DNA from: Thermoproteota archaeon
GTDB lineage: Archaea; Korarchaeota; Korarchaeia; Korarchaeales; Korarchaeaceae
Direction of reading: 5' to 3'
Assembly: GCA_027491785.1 (NCBI GenBank)
Contig: JAOZGJ010000060.1
Span: 1 to 46,268 of the forward strand
Length of the DNA stretch: 46,268 nt
A model generated the notes under the pieces. That model saw nothing but the letters and a program-made list of their open reading frames with translations. It did not search any database and was not told the DNA's origin. Positions within the stretch are counted from its first letter, which is position 1; every line of letters starts with the position of its first letter. This document shows, in pieces, positions 8,068 through 16,665 of this stretch. The position numbers were made by a program, and so were the translations under genes.

Positions 8068-9903
8068 TCAATATTGAGGCTTTAGATCATCCCATCTCAT
8101 TAGATTAACCGTTTGTTTTACGAAATCCGGAAGGAGTTTAAAATACGTACGCTTAGCGTATCTCTCATCTGCAAGAAGAAATATTCCCTCGTCTTCCTCT
8201 GATCTTATAACTCTTCCAAGGGCCTGCGAAGCTCTCCTTAATGCTGGAACCGTGTAGGCTAGATACCTTCCCCTCCTCCTCCCGTAAATTCTCTGGTTAT
8301 ATTCTATGAAGAGCCTGGTTTTCGTCGTGAGGCGATCAAATGGTATACCTAGTAGCATGACTCCCTCCAATTCCTCGCCTGGGAAATCGGCTCCTTCTGC
8401 AAACCTACCGCTGGATGTAGCTACTAGTAATCCCGTCTTACTTCGCTTAGGTAATGACTTAAACTCATTAAGCATCCTGCTGGCTTCATCTCCGGGCATA
8501 TCCTTCCTTTCGATGAAGAGGTAGCGGTCATGCTTCTCTGCAAGTTCCTCTATTCCGGGTAAAACCTCGTCTTGAATTCGATAGCTTGCGGTGAATATTG
8601 CTAGATTCCTAGGGAGAGATAAAAAGGCATCGATGACCCTGAGGTACCTCCTTACCATCTCCTGTGATAGCATCTCTCCCTTCGTGCTTACTCCCTCTAC
8701 TATTATGCTCCTAATTCTCTCTGGATCTGCCATTGATGGGACACTCATCTTAGCGCAATTCTCAACGCCCGCTGTCTCGGCAAAGGCATCTATGGGCTCA
8801 AGGGTTCCTGACATGAATACGACGGAGTAGAAATCCTCCCAGATGGAGGCCAATAGATCCCTAGTACGCATGTCCCATACTTCAAGCTTCACACTTCTCT
8901 CTTCTCTAGAGTAGAGATATGCTACTCCTTCCTCTTCCTTCTTCTCCAAAGCAGCTACTAAGAAATCACCTAGGGAATTCAAGTATGAACGTGGCTCCTT
9001 ACCTCTAGCAATTTGATCCCTGTAGATGTCATTAGCAAGCTTGTAAATGGATCTTATATCCTCTGGGATAAAGCCCGTAGTAGATAAAAGCTCGTCTAAA
9101 TCGAAGGTGCCATCTTCCGATGTGGCTATCCTCAGCATGAAGCTAGATAACTGGCTTATCTTTTCCCTTAGCCCATACTCGTCATCCGGATCATATTTCT
9201 CCGCTTCTTTAAGTGACCTATCAACCGTGACGGAGGTGATCGATTTACTGTTCATTTCCATTGCCGCTTTATTGATATTATGGGCCTCATCGACGACTAG
9301 AATAGATTCCCGAAAGGGAACTTTTCTCCTCACAACCCATCCAAGTGGCGAGAGTATGTAGTTATAACTCAAGGAAATGACATGAGAATACTCTAGTAGG
9401 GCTATTTGAAGGAAGTATGGGCAAACCTTCATCTTTCTCGCGGCTTCAAATATTTCTGAGAAGGTAAATGGCTTTGGGGGGATTGGTAGATCCTTCATTC
9501 TCTTCAGGTTACGATAATAGGGACACTTATCTCTCCTCATCCTGCAGAGGGTCCCGACTCCCTCATAGCTGGTGATCCCCATTTCCCTAGCGAGGGGACA
9601 CATATCCCTCTTCCCCCTGAAAGAGAGACCGAAAACTGGTTTAGTCTCTCTAATTAGTTTAAGTTCTTCTATTGGCCTATCCGTTTCATTTCCAGTCCTG
9701 ACAGCCCATATAATAGCCCCATCCATCTCCTCTATTATCGGGAGTAGGGCAGCAAGGATTACGGGCGTCTTCCCGAATCCGGTTGGGGCATGGAGGCAGA
9801 ACCTCCTGCCCTCCTCCACAGCTGTCCTTATGGAGTCTATGGTTTCTCTCTGGAATCTACGCGGCTCATAGGGGAAATACTCTAAAGTATCTTCACGAGG
9901 CAT
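8068..9903 (-). CDS. XPD/Rad3-like superfamily 2 DNA helicase with FeS cluster
   Basis: A helicase of about 611 residues. From ATG 9903 it has Walker A APTGFGKT (39-46), four cysteines C102, C120, C127 and C161 for the 4Fe-4S cluster, and DEAH box VVDEAHNI (DEAH 205-208). Motif VI is QALGRVIRSEEDEG near the C-terminus. XPD is a 5'-3' helicase linked to nucleotide excision repair, though its role in archaea is unsettled. An ATG at 9918 is also in frame, but GGAGGT stands 7 nt before 9903, which favours the shorter form. Flanking genes are not related in function. Confidence 0.92.
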   Translation of the reverse strand: MPREDTLEYFPYEPRRFQRETIDSIRTAVEEGRRFCLHAPTGFGKTPVILAALLPIIEEMDGAIIWAVRTGNETDRPIEELKLIRETKPVFGLSFRGKRDMCPLAREMGITSYEGVGTLCRMRRDKCPYYRNLKRMKDLPIPPKPFTFSEIFEAARKMKVCPYFLQIALLEYSHVISLSYNYILSPLGWVVRRKVPFRESILVVDEAHNINKAAMEMNSKSITSVTVDRSLKEAEKYDPDDEYGLREKISQLSSFMLRIATSEDGTFDLDELLSTTGFIPEDIRSIYKLANDIYRDQIARGKEPRSYLNSLGDFLVAALEKKEEEGVAYLYSREERSVKLEVWDMRTRDLLASIWEDFYSVVFMSGTLEPIDAFAETAGVENCAKMSVPSMADPERIRSIIVEGVSTKGEMLSQEMVRRYLRVIDAFLSLPRNLAIFTASYRIQDEVLPGIEELAEKHDRYLFIERKDMPGDEASRMLNEFKSLPKRSKTGLLVATSSGRFAEGADFPGEELEGVMLLGIPFDRLTTKTRLFIEYNQRIYGRRRGRYLAYTVPALRRASQALGRVIRSEEDEGIFLLADERYAKRTYFKLLPDFVKQTVNLMRWDDLKPQY

Positions 9904-9967
9904 TAGTTTTACCTCCATTTCTTAGGTGAGAGGACTTTATATCTTATCTGTACACAGCTTAGGCGTC

Positions 9968-10144
9968 TTAGGGATCAGTAGCAGCATTCTTGAAGTCTCT
10001 TGCTATTCCCCTGAGATCCCCCACTTCCTTCATCTAGGCCTCAAAAACGCTATTTGGATCTATTGAGACGTGTGCGTGGACTAGAATTTTTCGGATACCT
10101 ATTCTCCTGTAAGTGTTTACTCTCTCGGGAGGTATGCGCGCCAT
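9968..10144 (-). pseudogene. Remnant of a HepT-like (HEPN/DUF86) toxin
   Basis: Minus-strand translation shows residues RIPPERVNTYRRIGIRK, then ILVHAHVSIDPNSVFEA, an in-frame TAG at 10034-10036, then MKEVGDLRGIARDFKNA to a TAA. This is the C-terminal pattern of HepT proteins, with the RX4H RNase-like motif (R-KILV-H) followed by an IDP..V segment. Family members have HxY where this reads HAH. The first half of the gene and any MNT antitoxin partner are absent, and upstream sequence is AT-rich with no coding character. The identification rests on a short motif, so confidence is moderate. Confidence 0.5.
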
Positions 10145-10556
10145 CGGAAGGCTCGTGGACCCTGGAGGATTGAACATTATCAGTAAAAGAATGAAAAGGA
10201 AGTAAAGAATATTAAAATTGTTATAATATTTCTTGGATTTATGAATCGTTAATCCACCGAATATCGCCATACTCCTCTAAGGTTTATTGGTTTTTGAGGA
10301 ACGTCGGGAAGTTCTATTAGATAAGGAATAAGTCAGTCGTATTTCCATCAAGAGCAATATCTAAAGTAATTCATTTATACTAAGAAGTCCTAGGATCCCC
10401 ACACTACCTAATGCTCAGTTTTGAGTCTCTACGATATGGCTAATGGTGCGATAGAGGGGGAACATTTCTGCATCTTCCTTCATTGTAGAGATCTAAAGGG
10501 AGTTCAAGCATCCCCTATCTGGTTAGAACTTATTAACAAGTCTTCTTGGATTATCC
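10145..10556. other. Gene-poor AT-rich stretch
   Basis: No convincing gene is present between the HepT remnant and the phosphoesterase. Open frames here are low-complexity or overlap the following gene out of frame. The last 80 bases should contain the phosphoesterase promoter; I see no clear TATA element. Confidence 0.4.
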
Positions 10557-11312
10557 GTGATGAGGAAATACCTGATCACAAAGGGCATCGAAGTGTTCCC
10601 CTATGGCGTCATGGTGAATCGCACTCTGGTAGTGGCGGATCTGCACTTAGGTTATGAGGACGCACTGAGGGAGAGGGGAGTTGAGCTTCCCTACGAGCAA
10701 TATCCATGGATAAAGAGGGAGATCTTGAGCTACATTGAGGAGAGGGATCCGGAAACTGTGGTTCTTAACGGCGATATAAAACATGAGTTCGGGGGAGCCC
10801 TCAGTCAAGAGTGGAGGGAAGTCTTAGATCTGATAAGGACATTGAGGGAGGAAGGTGTGAGGATTGAGGTAGTTAGGGGGAACCACGATAATTACCTCAT
10901 TCCCATCCTGCTCAAGGAAGGAATTAGGATAAGAGATCCCTACTTCATTTCAGAGGGGGTTATGTACTTTCATGGCCATAAGGATCTCCTATCAGTTCCC
11001 AAAGATATAGAACTCATTATAATGGGCCATGAGCATCCGGCAATTAGTTTGAGGGATGATATCGGTGGATCGCATAAGTTCAAGGTCTTTCTAGAGGGAG
11101 AATATTTAGGAACTAAAGTCCTTGTGCTTCCCTCTCTCTCACCCCTTGCCCCTGGCACGGACATTATTATGGCTAGGAAGGAGGACCTACTTTCCCCCCT
11201 CTTAAGGAGTGCAGATTTAGACAAGTTTATCGTTTATATCGCAGATGAGGAGGTTGGAATAGAGAAGCTGGGACCACTGGGTATAGTCAAGAGAGCTGCA
11301 AAGGTGCTTTAA
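10557..11312 (+). CDS. Metallophosphoesterase (COG1407-like, ICC/SbcD relative)
   Basis: A 251-residue calcineurin-like phosphoesterase with the full metal-binding set: DLH (28-30), NGD (71-73), GNHD (108-111), HGH (139-141) and GHEH (157-160). This archaeal group contains predicted phosphoesterases often linked to DNA repair helicases, but the substrate is unknown. GTG 10557 or ATG 10560 can start it, and no Shine-Dalgarno is visible, which suggests a leaderless transcript. The next gene starts on the base after its TAA, so the two form an operon. Confidence 0.85.
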   Translation: MMRKYLITKGIEVFPYGVMVNRTLVVADLHLGYEDALRERGVELPYEQYPWIKREILSYIEERDPETVVLNGDIKHEFGGALSQEWREVLDLIRTLREEGVRIEVVRGNHDNYLIPILLKEGIRIRDPYFISEGVMYFHGHKDLLSVPKDIELIIMGHEHPAISLRDDIGGSHKFKVFLEGEYLGTKVLVLPSLSPLAPGTDIIMARKEDLLSPLLRSADLDKFIVYIADEEVGIEKLGPLGIVKRAAKVL

Positions 11313-11813
11313 ATGGATAAATGTGCGATTTTCGATATAGATAATACAATTTTTGATGCTAGGGAGAGGTATTGGGTAACCATAAGGAAGTTTGGTGTTC
11401 TTTCTCCTAAAGAGCTCCCCTATGAGCTGCAGAAAGAGTTTTGGAAGAGTTTCATGGATCCTTCTTTGTTTCCCTTGGATAAGCCAGTTTCGAGAGCAAT
11501 AGAGATGGTGTTAGATGCGAAGAGGAGAGGTCTGAGGATCATTCTAGTAACTGGAAGATATGAGTGGCTGAGGAGGGAGACTGCTTCGCAGTTAATGTCA
11601 GCGGGAGTTCCCTTCGATGAACTATTGATGAGACCCAGTGATAATTATCAGGAGGATAGAGATCTGAAGCCCTTTCTGGTGAGAGGTCTGAGGTGCGAGG
11701 TGGTAGAATACCATGATGACAACCTAGATACCCTGCTCGAAGTAAGGAAGATATTCCCTAAGGCGATATTGTTCCTGCATAGACCTGATGGAACCTTTGA
11801 CATAATCTCCTAA
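11313..11813 (+). CDS. HAD-superfamily phosphatase
   Basis: A 166-residue HAD hydrolase. Motif I is FDIDNT with D8 and D10, motif II is ILVTGR with T80, and the acidic motif IV is YHDDN around 134-137. The small inserted cap (residues about 20-60) and overall size resemble polynucleotide 3'-phosphatase and acid phosphatase-like HADs. The exact substrate cannot be read from sequence. ATG 11313 follows the phosphoesterase stop directly (TAAATG). Pairing of two phosphatases suggests nucleotide or nucleic acid end processing, which is inference. Confidence 0.8.
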   Translation: MDKCAIFDIDNTIFDARERYWVTIRKFGVLSPKELPYELQKEFWKSFMDPSLFPLDKPVSRAIEMVLDAKRRGLRIILVTGRYEWLRRETASQLMSAGVPFDELLMRPSDNYQEDRDLKPFLVRGLRCEVVEYHDDNLDTLLEVRKIFPKAILFLHRPDGTFDIIS

Positions 11814-12002
11814 CTAACCTATCGGCCTAGCCGAGCTGACCTACCCGATCCAGCTATATTAATAGACCAAATAGGAATTAAACTTCATTAAGTTTACTAA
11901 GCCCTTAGTAGAGGATGGGAGAGCTCTGGCCATACCTCTCCTATCTTTCTTATCCTATCGCTTCAGGTAAAAATTTAGATCTAACACTGCCATTTACAGG
12001 TT

Positions 12003-12566
12003 ATGAAAGTATTTAGGACAAGGTCCATCCTATGGATCGCCTTTCTATCAGTAGCTGCTTTATCTCTAGTGGCCTGTCCAGTTAAATTATAGGAGGGGAT
12101 CTCCTATGCTTCCAGCTGGGGATTGCCGATTACTTTCGGAATATCTGCCTTCCTAATATCACTCAGGCTTAGATCTGCTAATGTAGATACGTTGAAGCCG
12201 CTTGCCGTGTTTATAGTGACTTTCAGCTCTCCTTGGGCCATTATCCTGACAGCATTTACCTCGATTACAGGCAGTTTAAAATCGTATTACGAATTTATGG
12301 GAAATAATTATCTTATAATGCCCTTTTCTTGGATTTTTTATTTAATTTTATCTTCCTATGCGATAGCATTCAGGCCTACTAGCAACAGGGACTTTTTCCC
12401 CTCGCTCTACATGACCATATCGGCTGGGATCCTATCCCTGCTCCCCATTAGTTCCATGGAATGCTTACTTTGTATAATACCAGCTGTCTTAATCTCAACT
12501 GGCTGGCTTGGACTTGTAATAGATTTGAAAGGGATTAATCGGATGAGCCATGCTTTAGATAATTAA
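12003..12566 (+). pseudogene. Membrane protein interrupted by in-frame TAG
   Basis: From ATG 12003 the frame codes a charged start and one membrane segment (SILWIAFLSVAALSLVA), reaches TAG at 12090-12092, and continues in the same frame into a protein with about four further membrane segments. The distal part has a TTG at 12123 as its only early start. Reading through the stop gives 187 codons. The first segment and the distal part read as one protein, so a nonsense mutation or sequencing error is likely. TAG is an ordinary stop elsewhere in this window. Family not recognised. A short independent gene from TTG 12123 remains possible. Confidence 0.5.
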
Positions 12567-12633
12567 TTGGTTCTCCGCTCTGCCCGCATTTTAGAGGTGA
12601 CATCAAGATTTTCAGTCGATCATCTTATGCTTC

Positions 12634-15282
12634 ATGGTTGACATGATAGCAAGGGCCCTCAGAGAGTATACGAAAGAGGAAGTGCTAGAGGTCCTCCATC
12701 CAGCAGTAGCCATGTGGTTTGACTCGAAGTTCTCCACTCTCAGTCCTCCTCAGAGATATGCTATCATACCCATACATGAGGGAAGGAACGTACTCGTTAC
12801 GAGCCCTACTGGCACGGGTAAGACCCTAACGGCATTTCTCTCCATAATAAGCGAATTGCTCGAGATGGGTGAGAGGGGCGATCTGGAGGACTCGATCTAT
12901 GCCCTCTATGTATCTCCTCTGAGGGCCCTTAACAATGATATATACAGAAATTTGGAAGTTCCCTTGAGGGAAATAAGGGAATTTTCACCTGATTTGCCGG
13001 AAATAAGGCATTCTGTTAGAACAGGGGATACTCCAACTAGTGAAAGAGCTAAGCAGCTAAAGAAGCCGCCTCACATACTAATAACTACCCCTGAGACTTT
13101 AGGTATAATACTCACGGCACCTAAGTTTAAAGAAAAGCTGAGAACAGTTAAATGGGTTATAGTAGACGAGATACATAGCTTGGTGGAAAATAAGCGTGGT
13201 ACCCACCTTTCTATCTCGCTGGAGAGACTGAGGTGGTTGGTTGGAAGGGACTTCATCAGGATCGGACTATCTGCTACGATCAATCCGCTAGACGAAGTCG
13301 CTAAATTCCTCGTCGGGTTTGAGGGAGGAAGACCTAGGGATTGCCTAATAGTCGAGACCAACTGGGCTAAGTCTTTAGATTTAGCCCTTTTATCCCCTGT
13401 AGAGGACCTTGTGAATACGCCAAGCGAGGTAGTTTCGGAGAAGATGTATGAGCTTATCTCAGAGCTGATAAGGAAGCATACAACGACTCTCATATTCACT
13501 AATACAAGAAGCGGGACCGAGAGGGTCGTCTTTCACCTGAAGAAAGTATTAAAAGACAGTGTGGAAGGAGTAGATGAGAAGATAGCCGCTCATCACAGCT
13601 CCCTCTCGAGATTAGTCAGAAAGGATGTGGAGGAAAGGCTGAAGAGAGGAGAGCTAAAGGCGATAGTGAGCTCAACTAGTTTAGAGCTTGGCATAGATAT
13701 AGGTTACATAGATCTGGTCATACAAATAGGGAGCCCCAAGTCAGTGACTAGAGCACTTCAGAGGATAGGAAGGGCGGGGCACAGGCTTCATGATGTATCT
13801 AAGGGTAGATTCATAGTAGTTGACAGAGATGATTCCGTGGAAGTGGCTGTCATGCTAAGGGAGGCTTTACACGGTAGATTGGATAAGGTTCATATCCCGA
13901 GGAATCCCCTCGATGTTCTAGCCCAGCACATAGTTGGAATGGCTGTAGAGAGAAAATGGAAAGTTAAAGATGCTTATAAGTTGATTACTTCCGCCTACCC
14001 TTACGCAGATCTAAGCCTAGAAGACTTCAAATCAGTCCTCCGCTATCTCTCCGGTGAATATACGCAGTTAGAGGGCAGAAAAGTTTATGGAAAGATCTGG
14101 TACGATCCCAGTGATGAGACGTTCGGAAGGCGGGGGAAGTATGCCCGTGTAATATATGCTACTAATATAGGAACGATACCAGATGAAGTAGCAGTGAGGG
14201 TATATACTAAGGATGGGAAATACGTAGGGAATCTGGAGGAGGACTTCCTAGAGAGATTGATGCCCGGAGATAGGTTCATTTTAGGCGGCAAGGTATACGA
14301 GTTCATTTCAAGCAGGGGACTGAAGGTCAAGGTTAAACCGGCTTTCGATCAAAAGCCCACTGTCCCGGCATGGTTCTCTGAGATGCTCCCCCTGAGCTAC
14401 GAGTTAGCTATTGAGATAGGCATGTTCAGGAGGAAAGTCTTCCAGATGCTTGAGGAAGGGATCGAAGGAGAGGATCTTGTGAAAACCATTATGGAGATGA
14501 GCAATGCTAATGAAATGGCTGCAACCGCGATATATAACTATCTGAGACAGCAATACCTCTATCTCAAATCACTAGGCGTTGATTTAGAGGATATGCCATC
14601 GCATCGGGTTATATTGGTAGAAAGCTATAAGGACGAGAATGGGCGAATTTACCAGATAACCCATTCTCTCTATGGAAGAAGGACGAACGATGCTCTTTCA
14701 AGGGCTTTAGCTTATATATCAGGTAAAAAGGTCAGGAGAAACTTAGGAATAGTTGTAAAGGATACAGGTTTCGCGATAATTTATCCGAGAGGGATAAAGC
14801 CTGCAGCGATTTTAAGCGATTTAGTCGGACTAGACCTTAAAAGTACTTTAAGAGAGGCATTGGCGAAGACAGAACTCCTCAGAAGGAGGTTCAGGCATGT
14901 GGCTGCCAGAGGGTTAATGATCCTTAGGAACTATAAGGGACACGAGATTAGCGTTAATAAGCAGCAGATAAGCGCTCAGAGTCTCCTAAAGATAGTGGAG
15001 AAGATTGAGGGATTTCCTCTCCTTAAGGAAGCCTATAGGGAGATTATGGAGGACTATATGGATGTGAAGAGGGCTGAGGAGGTAATCAGGGGCATTAGTA
15101 TGGGAGAGATCAGGGTGGTGGATATAGGCTTAGTTAGGGTACCTACTCCCTTCGCCCACAACATTGTCTTAGAGGGATTAAGCGACCTAATATTCATGGA
15201 GGATAAAATGAGTGCATTAAGAAGGTTTCAAGGAGAAATAGAGAAGATAATAAGCCAAATGAGAGAAAACAATTCTAGCTAG
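12634..15282 (+). CDS. Lhr-like ATP-dependent DNA helicase
   Basis: An 882-residue superfamily 2 helicase of the Lhr type. It has Walker A SPTGTGKT (57-64), DEIH (177-180), motif III LSATINP and motif VI QRIGRAGHR. The Lhr-specific winged-helix and beta-sheet core follows, with VPAWFSEMLPL in the family's expected place, and about 300 residues of DUF1998-like C-terminal region after it. Archaeal Lhr proteins unwind DNA-RNA and DNA duplexes and are linked to repair. ATG 12634 is used; ATG 12643 is also possible. The gene is monocistronic. Confidence 0.92.
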   Translation: MVDMIARALREYTKEEVLEVLHPAVAMWFDSKFSTLSPPQRYAIIPIHEGRNVLVTSPTGTGKTLTAFLSIISELLEMGERGDLEDSIYALYVSPLRALNNDIYRNLEVPLREIREFSPDLPEIRHSVRTGDTPTSERAKQLKKPPHILITTPETLGIILTAPKFKEKLRTVKWVIVDEIHSLVENKRGTHLSISLERLRWLVGRDFIRIGLSATINPLDEVAKFLVGFEGGRPRDCLIVETNWAKSLDLALLSPVEDLVNTPSEVVSEKMYELISELIRKHTTTLIFTNTRSGTERVVFHLKKVLKDSVEGVDEKIAAHHSSLSRLVRKDVEERLKRGELKAIVSSTSLELGIDIGYIDLVIQIGSPKSVTRALQRIGRAGHRLHDVSKGRFIVVDRDDSVEVAVMLREALHGRLDKVHIPRNPLDVLAQHIVGMAVERKWKVKDAYKLITSAYPYADLSLEDFKSVLRYLSGEYTQLEGRKVYGKIWYDPSDETFGRRGKYARVIYATNIGTIPDEVAVRVYTKDGKYVGNLEEDFLERLMPGDRFILGGKVYEFISSRGLKVKVKPAFDQKPTVPAWFSEMLPLSYELAIEIGMFRRKVFQMLEEGIEGEDLVKTIMEMSNANEMAATAIYNYLRQQYLYLKSLGVDLEDMPSHRVILVESYKDENGRIYQITHSLYGRRTNDALSRALAYISGKKVRRNLGIVVKDTGFAIIYPRGIKPAAILSDLVGLDLKSTLREALAKTELLRRRFRHVAARGLMILRNYKGHEISVNKQQISAQSLLKIVEKIEGFPLLKEAYREIMEDYMDVKRAEEVIRGISMGEIRVVDIGLVRVPTPFAHNIVLEGLSDLIFMEDKMSALRRFQGEIEKIISQMRENNSS

Positions 15283-15364
15283 TATTCACTTAATGAATCT
15301 TGATGCTTAGATTTTCACAGCCCGTGAAAGCCTCAGGTAATGGTAATCATTGTATCAAGTATTG

Positions 15365-15426
15365 GAGTAAGAGAACTCCTAAGAGGAGGGAATGCCCCTT
15401 ATGAAGGGATCTATCGGGTCTTACTC
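15365..15426 (+). other. Possible structured RNA: three-way junction
   Basis: The sequence folds as a perfect 8-bp outer stem (GAGTAAGA 15365-15372 with TCTTACTC 15419-15426). It encloses two perfect 5-bp hairpins: CTCCT-AAG-AGGAG (15376-15388) and CCCTT-ATG-AAGGG (15396-15408). It lies in a 279-bp gap with no gene. Nothing identifies a known RNA family, and both hairpin loops are only 3 nt. The same symmetry exists on the minus strand. It could be a leader of the following membrane protein gene or chance. Confidence 0.3.
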
Positions 15427-15561
15427 AGATTGCATTGAATTTTATATAATTAACCCTTTGCCTATTTCTCTTTCATCTCATACAGGCTAATGTATTATTA
15501 GATTAGATATGATGGACGAACGAATGTTTTTATCATTCCAGCTAGGTAATGCGAGGTACTT

Positions 15562-15906
15562 ATGTTCTTAGGAGCTATAGGTAGATTCCTCATAACGATA
15601 ATAGTAAGCGCTATTGTAATATGGATAGCCCAGAAGGTTGTTTTACCTGCCAGCAAGGAAAAGTCCTTCCTTTCAGTAACGGCATTGGCCTTAATATGGG
15701 CTATAGTAGATAGTATCCTAAGTGCAATATTCTCCTTTATTCATTTTGGCATTCTAGGGACCCTAATAACGTTACTCTCTTGGATCTGGATACTTAAAGT
15801 ATGGTTTGATATAGGATGGATTAAAGCGATCCTCGTATCTTTCATAGCGTGGGTAATATCAATTATATTGGGCCTACTATGGGGCTTGGTGAGGCTGATC
15901 GCTTGA
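15562..15906 (+). CDS. Small integral membrane protein
   Basis: A 114-residue, very hydrophobic protein with about four predicted membrane segments (roughly residues 5-25, 35-55, 58-78 and 85-112) and few charges. I do not recognise the family. A TATA-like TTTATATAAT lies about 110 bp upstream. The gene ends converging on the eIF2B-like gene, and the two 3' ends overlap by 30 bp, so antisense interference is possible. Function unknown. Confidence 0.65.
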   Translation: MFLGAIGRFLITIIVSAIVIWIAQKVVLPASKEKSFLSVTALALIWAIVDSILSAIFSFIHFGILGTLITLLSWIWILKVWFDIGWIKAILVSFIAWVISIILGLLWGLVRLIA

Positions 15907-16665
15907 TAGTCTAAGCAAGCTCTCTAGCATCTCAAAAGCTTTATCTATCTCTCTGGGAGCTATGGAGAATCCTTCAAAAACTATGCTCTTCAGATCATCC
16001 AAGGGTGTCTCATCGAAGTATATGTTCGCTATCTCTACCCCCTTGAGATCCACTACCTCTCTGGGATCCCTCTTTTCAATTGTATATTCTCCTTCATGAA
16101 GTTTTAATATTCCGGGAACAGCAATTACGCTTACTGATTTAGCTAGCGGATATGTCCCGGCTTTGTTTATCAGATAGCTGCGTGTTACCATATCAGCACC
16201 TACAAGTCCAACTGCCCCGTGCTTCCTCGCGTACCAAGGAAGTAGCGCGTCTATTACTAAAGTAACGGAAAATCCTTCATCTCTGAGCATCTTAGCTGTT
16301 TCTATGCCCTCTAATCCTGGACGTGATTCGCTCACAACGACCTCACTAACATCGGATCTCCTCAGACAGTTGATTACGGAAGAACTCCTGCTTAAAGTTG
16401 CAATTCTCTCTACCCCCATATCAGATAGGAGATCGGAGCACGTCTTGGCCAGTTCCTCCTTGGATCTCTTATAAAAGTTCCTTAGTTTACCTAAGGAACC
16501 GGAGCATGCGGCCTTCTTCAGATGCTCGAGAACTGACATCTCTGGATGGGCTCTCAGCAGCTTGCTGGCATCTAAACATGGATCACTGCTCCTAATCAGG
16601 ATGTCTAGAGCGTCCTCGAATATTTCAAGCGAGCCCCTACTTTTATCCTTTATGAGGGAGTCAAT
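15877..16665 (-). CDS. eIF2B-alpha/beta/delta-like protein (IF-2B superfamily), non-canonical start
   Basis: The family includes eIF2B regulatory subunits, methylthioribose-1-phosphate isomerase and ribose-1,5-bisphosphate isomerase. The Rossmann half shows VERIATLSRSS, then VVVSESRPGLEGIETAKML, VTLVIDALLPWYA and the VGADMVTRSYLINKAGTYPLA block with GAD. The role here is undetermined. The first ATG (16539) would delete about 42 conserved helical residues, among them SLIKDKSRGSLEIFEDALDI and LLRAHPEM. No ATG, GTG or TTG precedes them in frame. ATT at 16665 overlaps the glyA stop (ATTGA) and is the best candidate start, giving 262 residues. Convergent 3' overlap with the membrane protein gene. 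Confidence 0.75.
   Translation of the reverse strand: MDSLIKDKSRGSLEIFEDALDILIRSSDPCLDASKLLRAHPEMSVLEHLKKAACSGSLGKLRNFYKRSKEELAKTCSDLLSDMGVERIATLSRSSSVINCLRRSDVSEVVVSESRPGLEGIETAKMLRDEGFSVTLVIDALLPWYARKHGAVGLVGADMVTRSYLINKAGTYPLAKSVSVIAVPGILKLHEGEYTIEKRDPREVVDLKGVEIANIYFDETPLDDLKSIVFEGFSIAPREIDKAFEMLESLLRLSSDQPHQAP

Noticed and set aside
10421-10657. Small plus-strand frame overlapping the phosphoesterase start
   Set aside because: It overlaps the real gene out of frame and shows no family or coding pattern.
12090-12092. TAG as a pyrrolysine codon
   Set aside because: TAG is a normal stop for several genes here, and no pyl genes or pyrrolysine-using enzyme families are seen.
13071-13499. 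Minus-strand frame inside the Lhr-like helicase gene
   Set aside because: It is antisense to a conserved helicase core and has no recognisable protein features.
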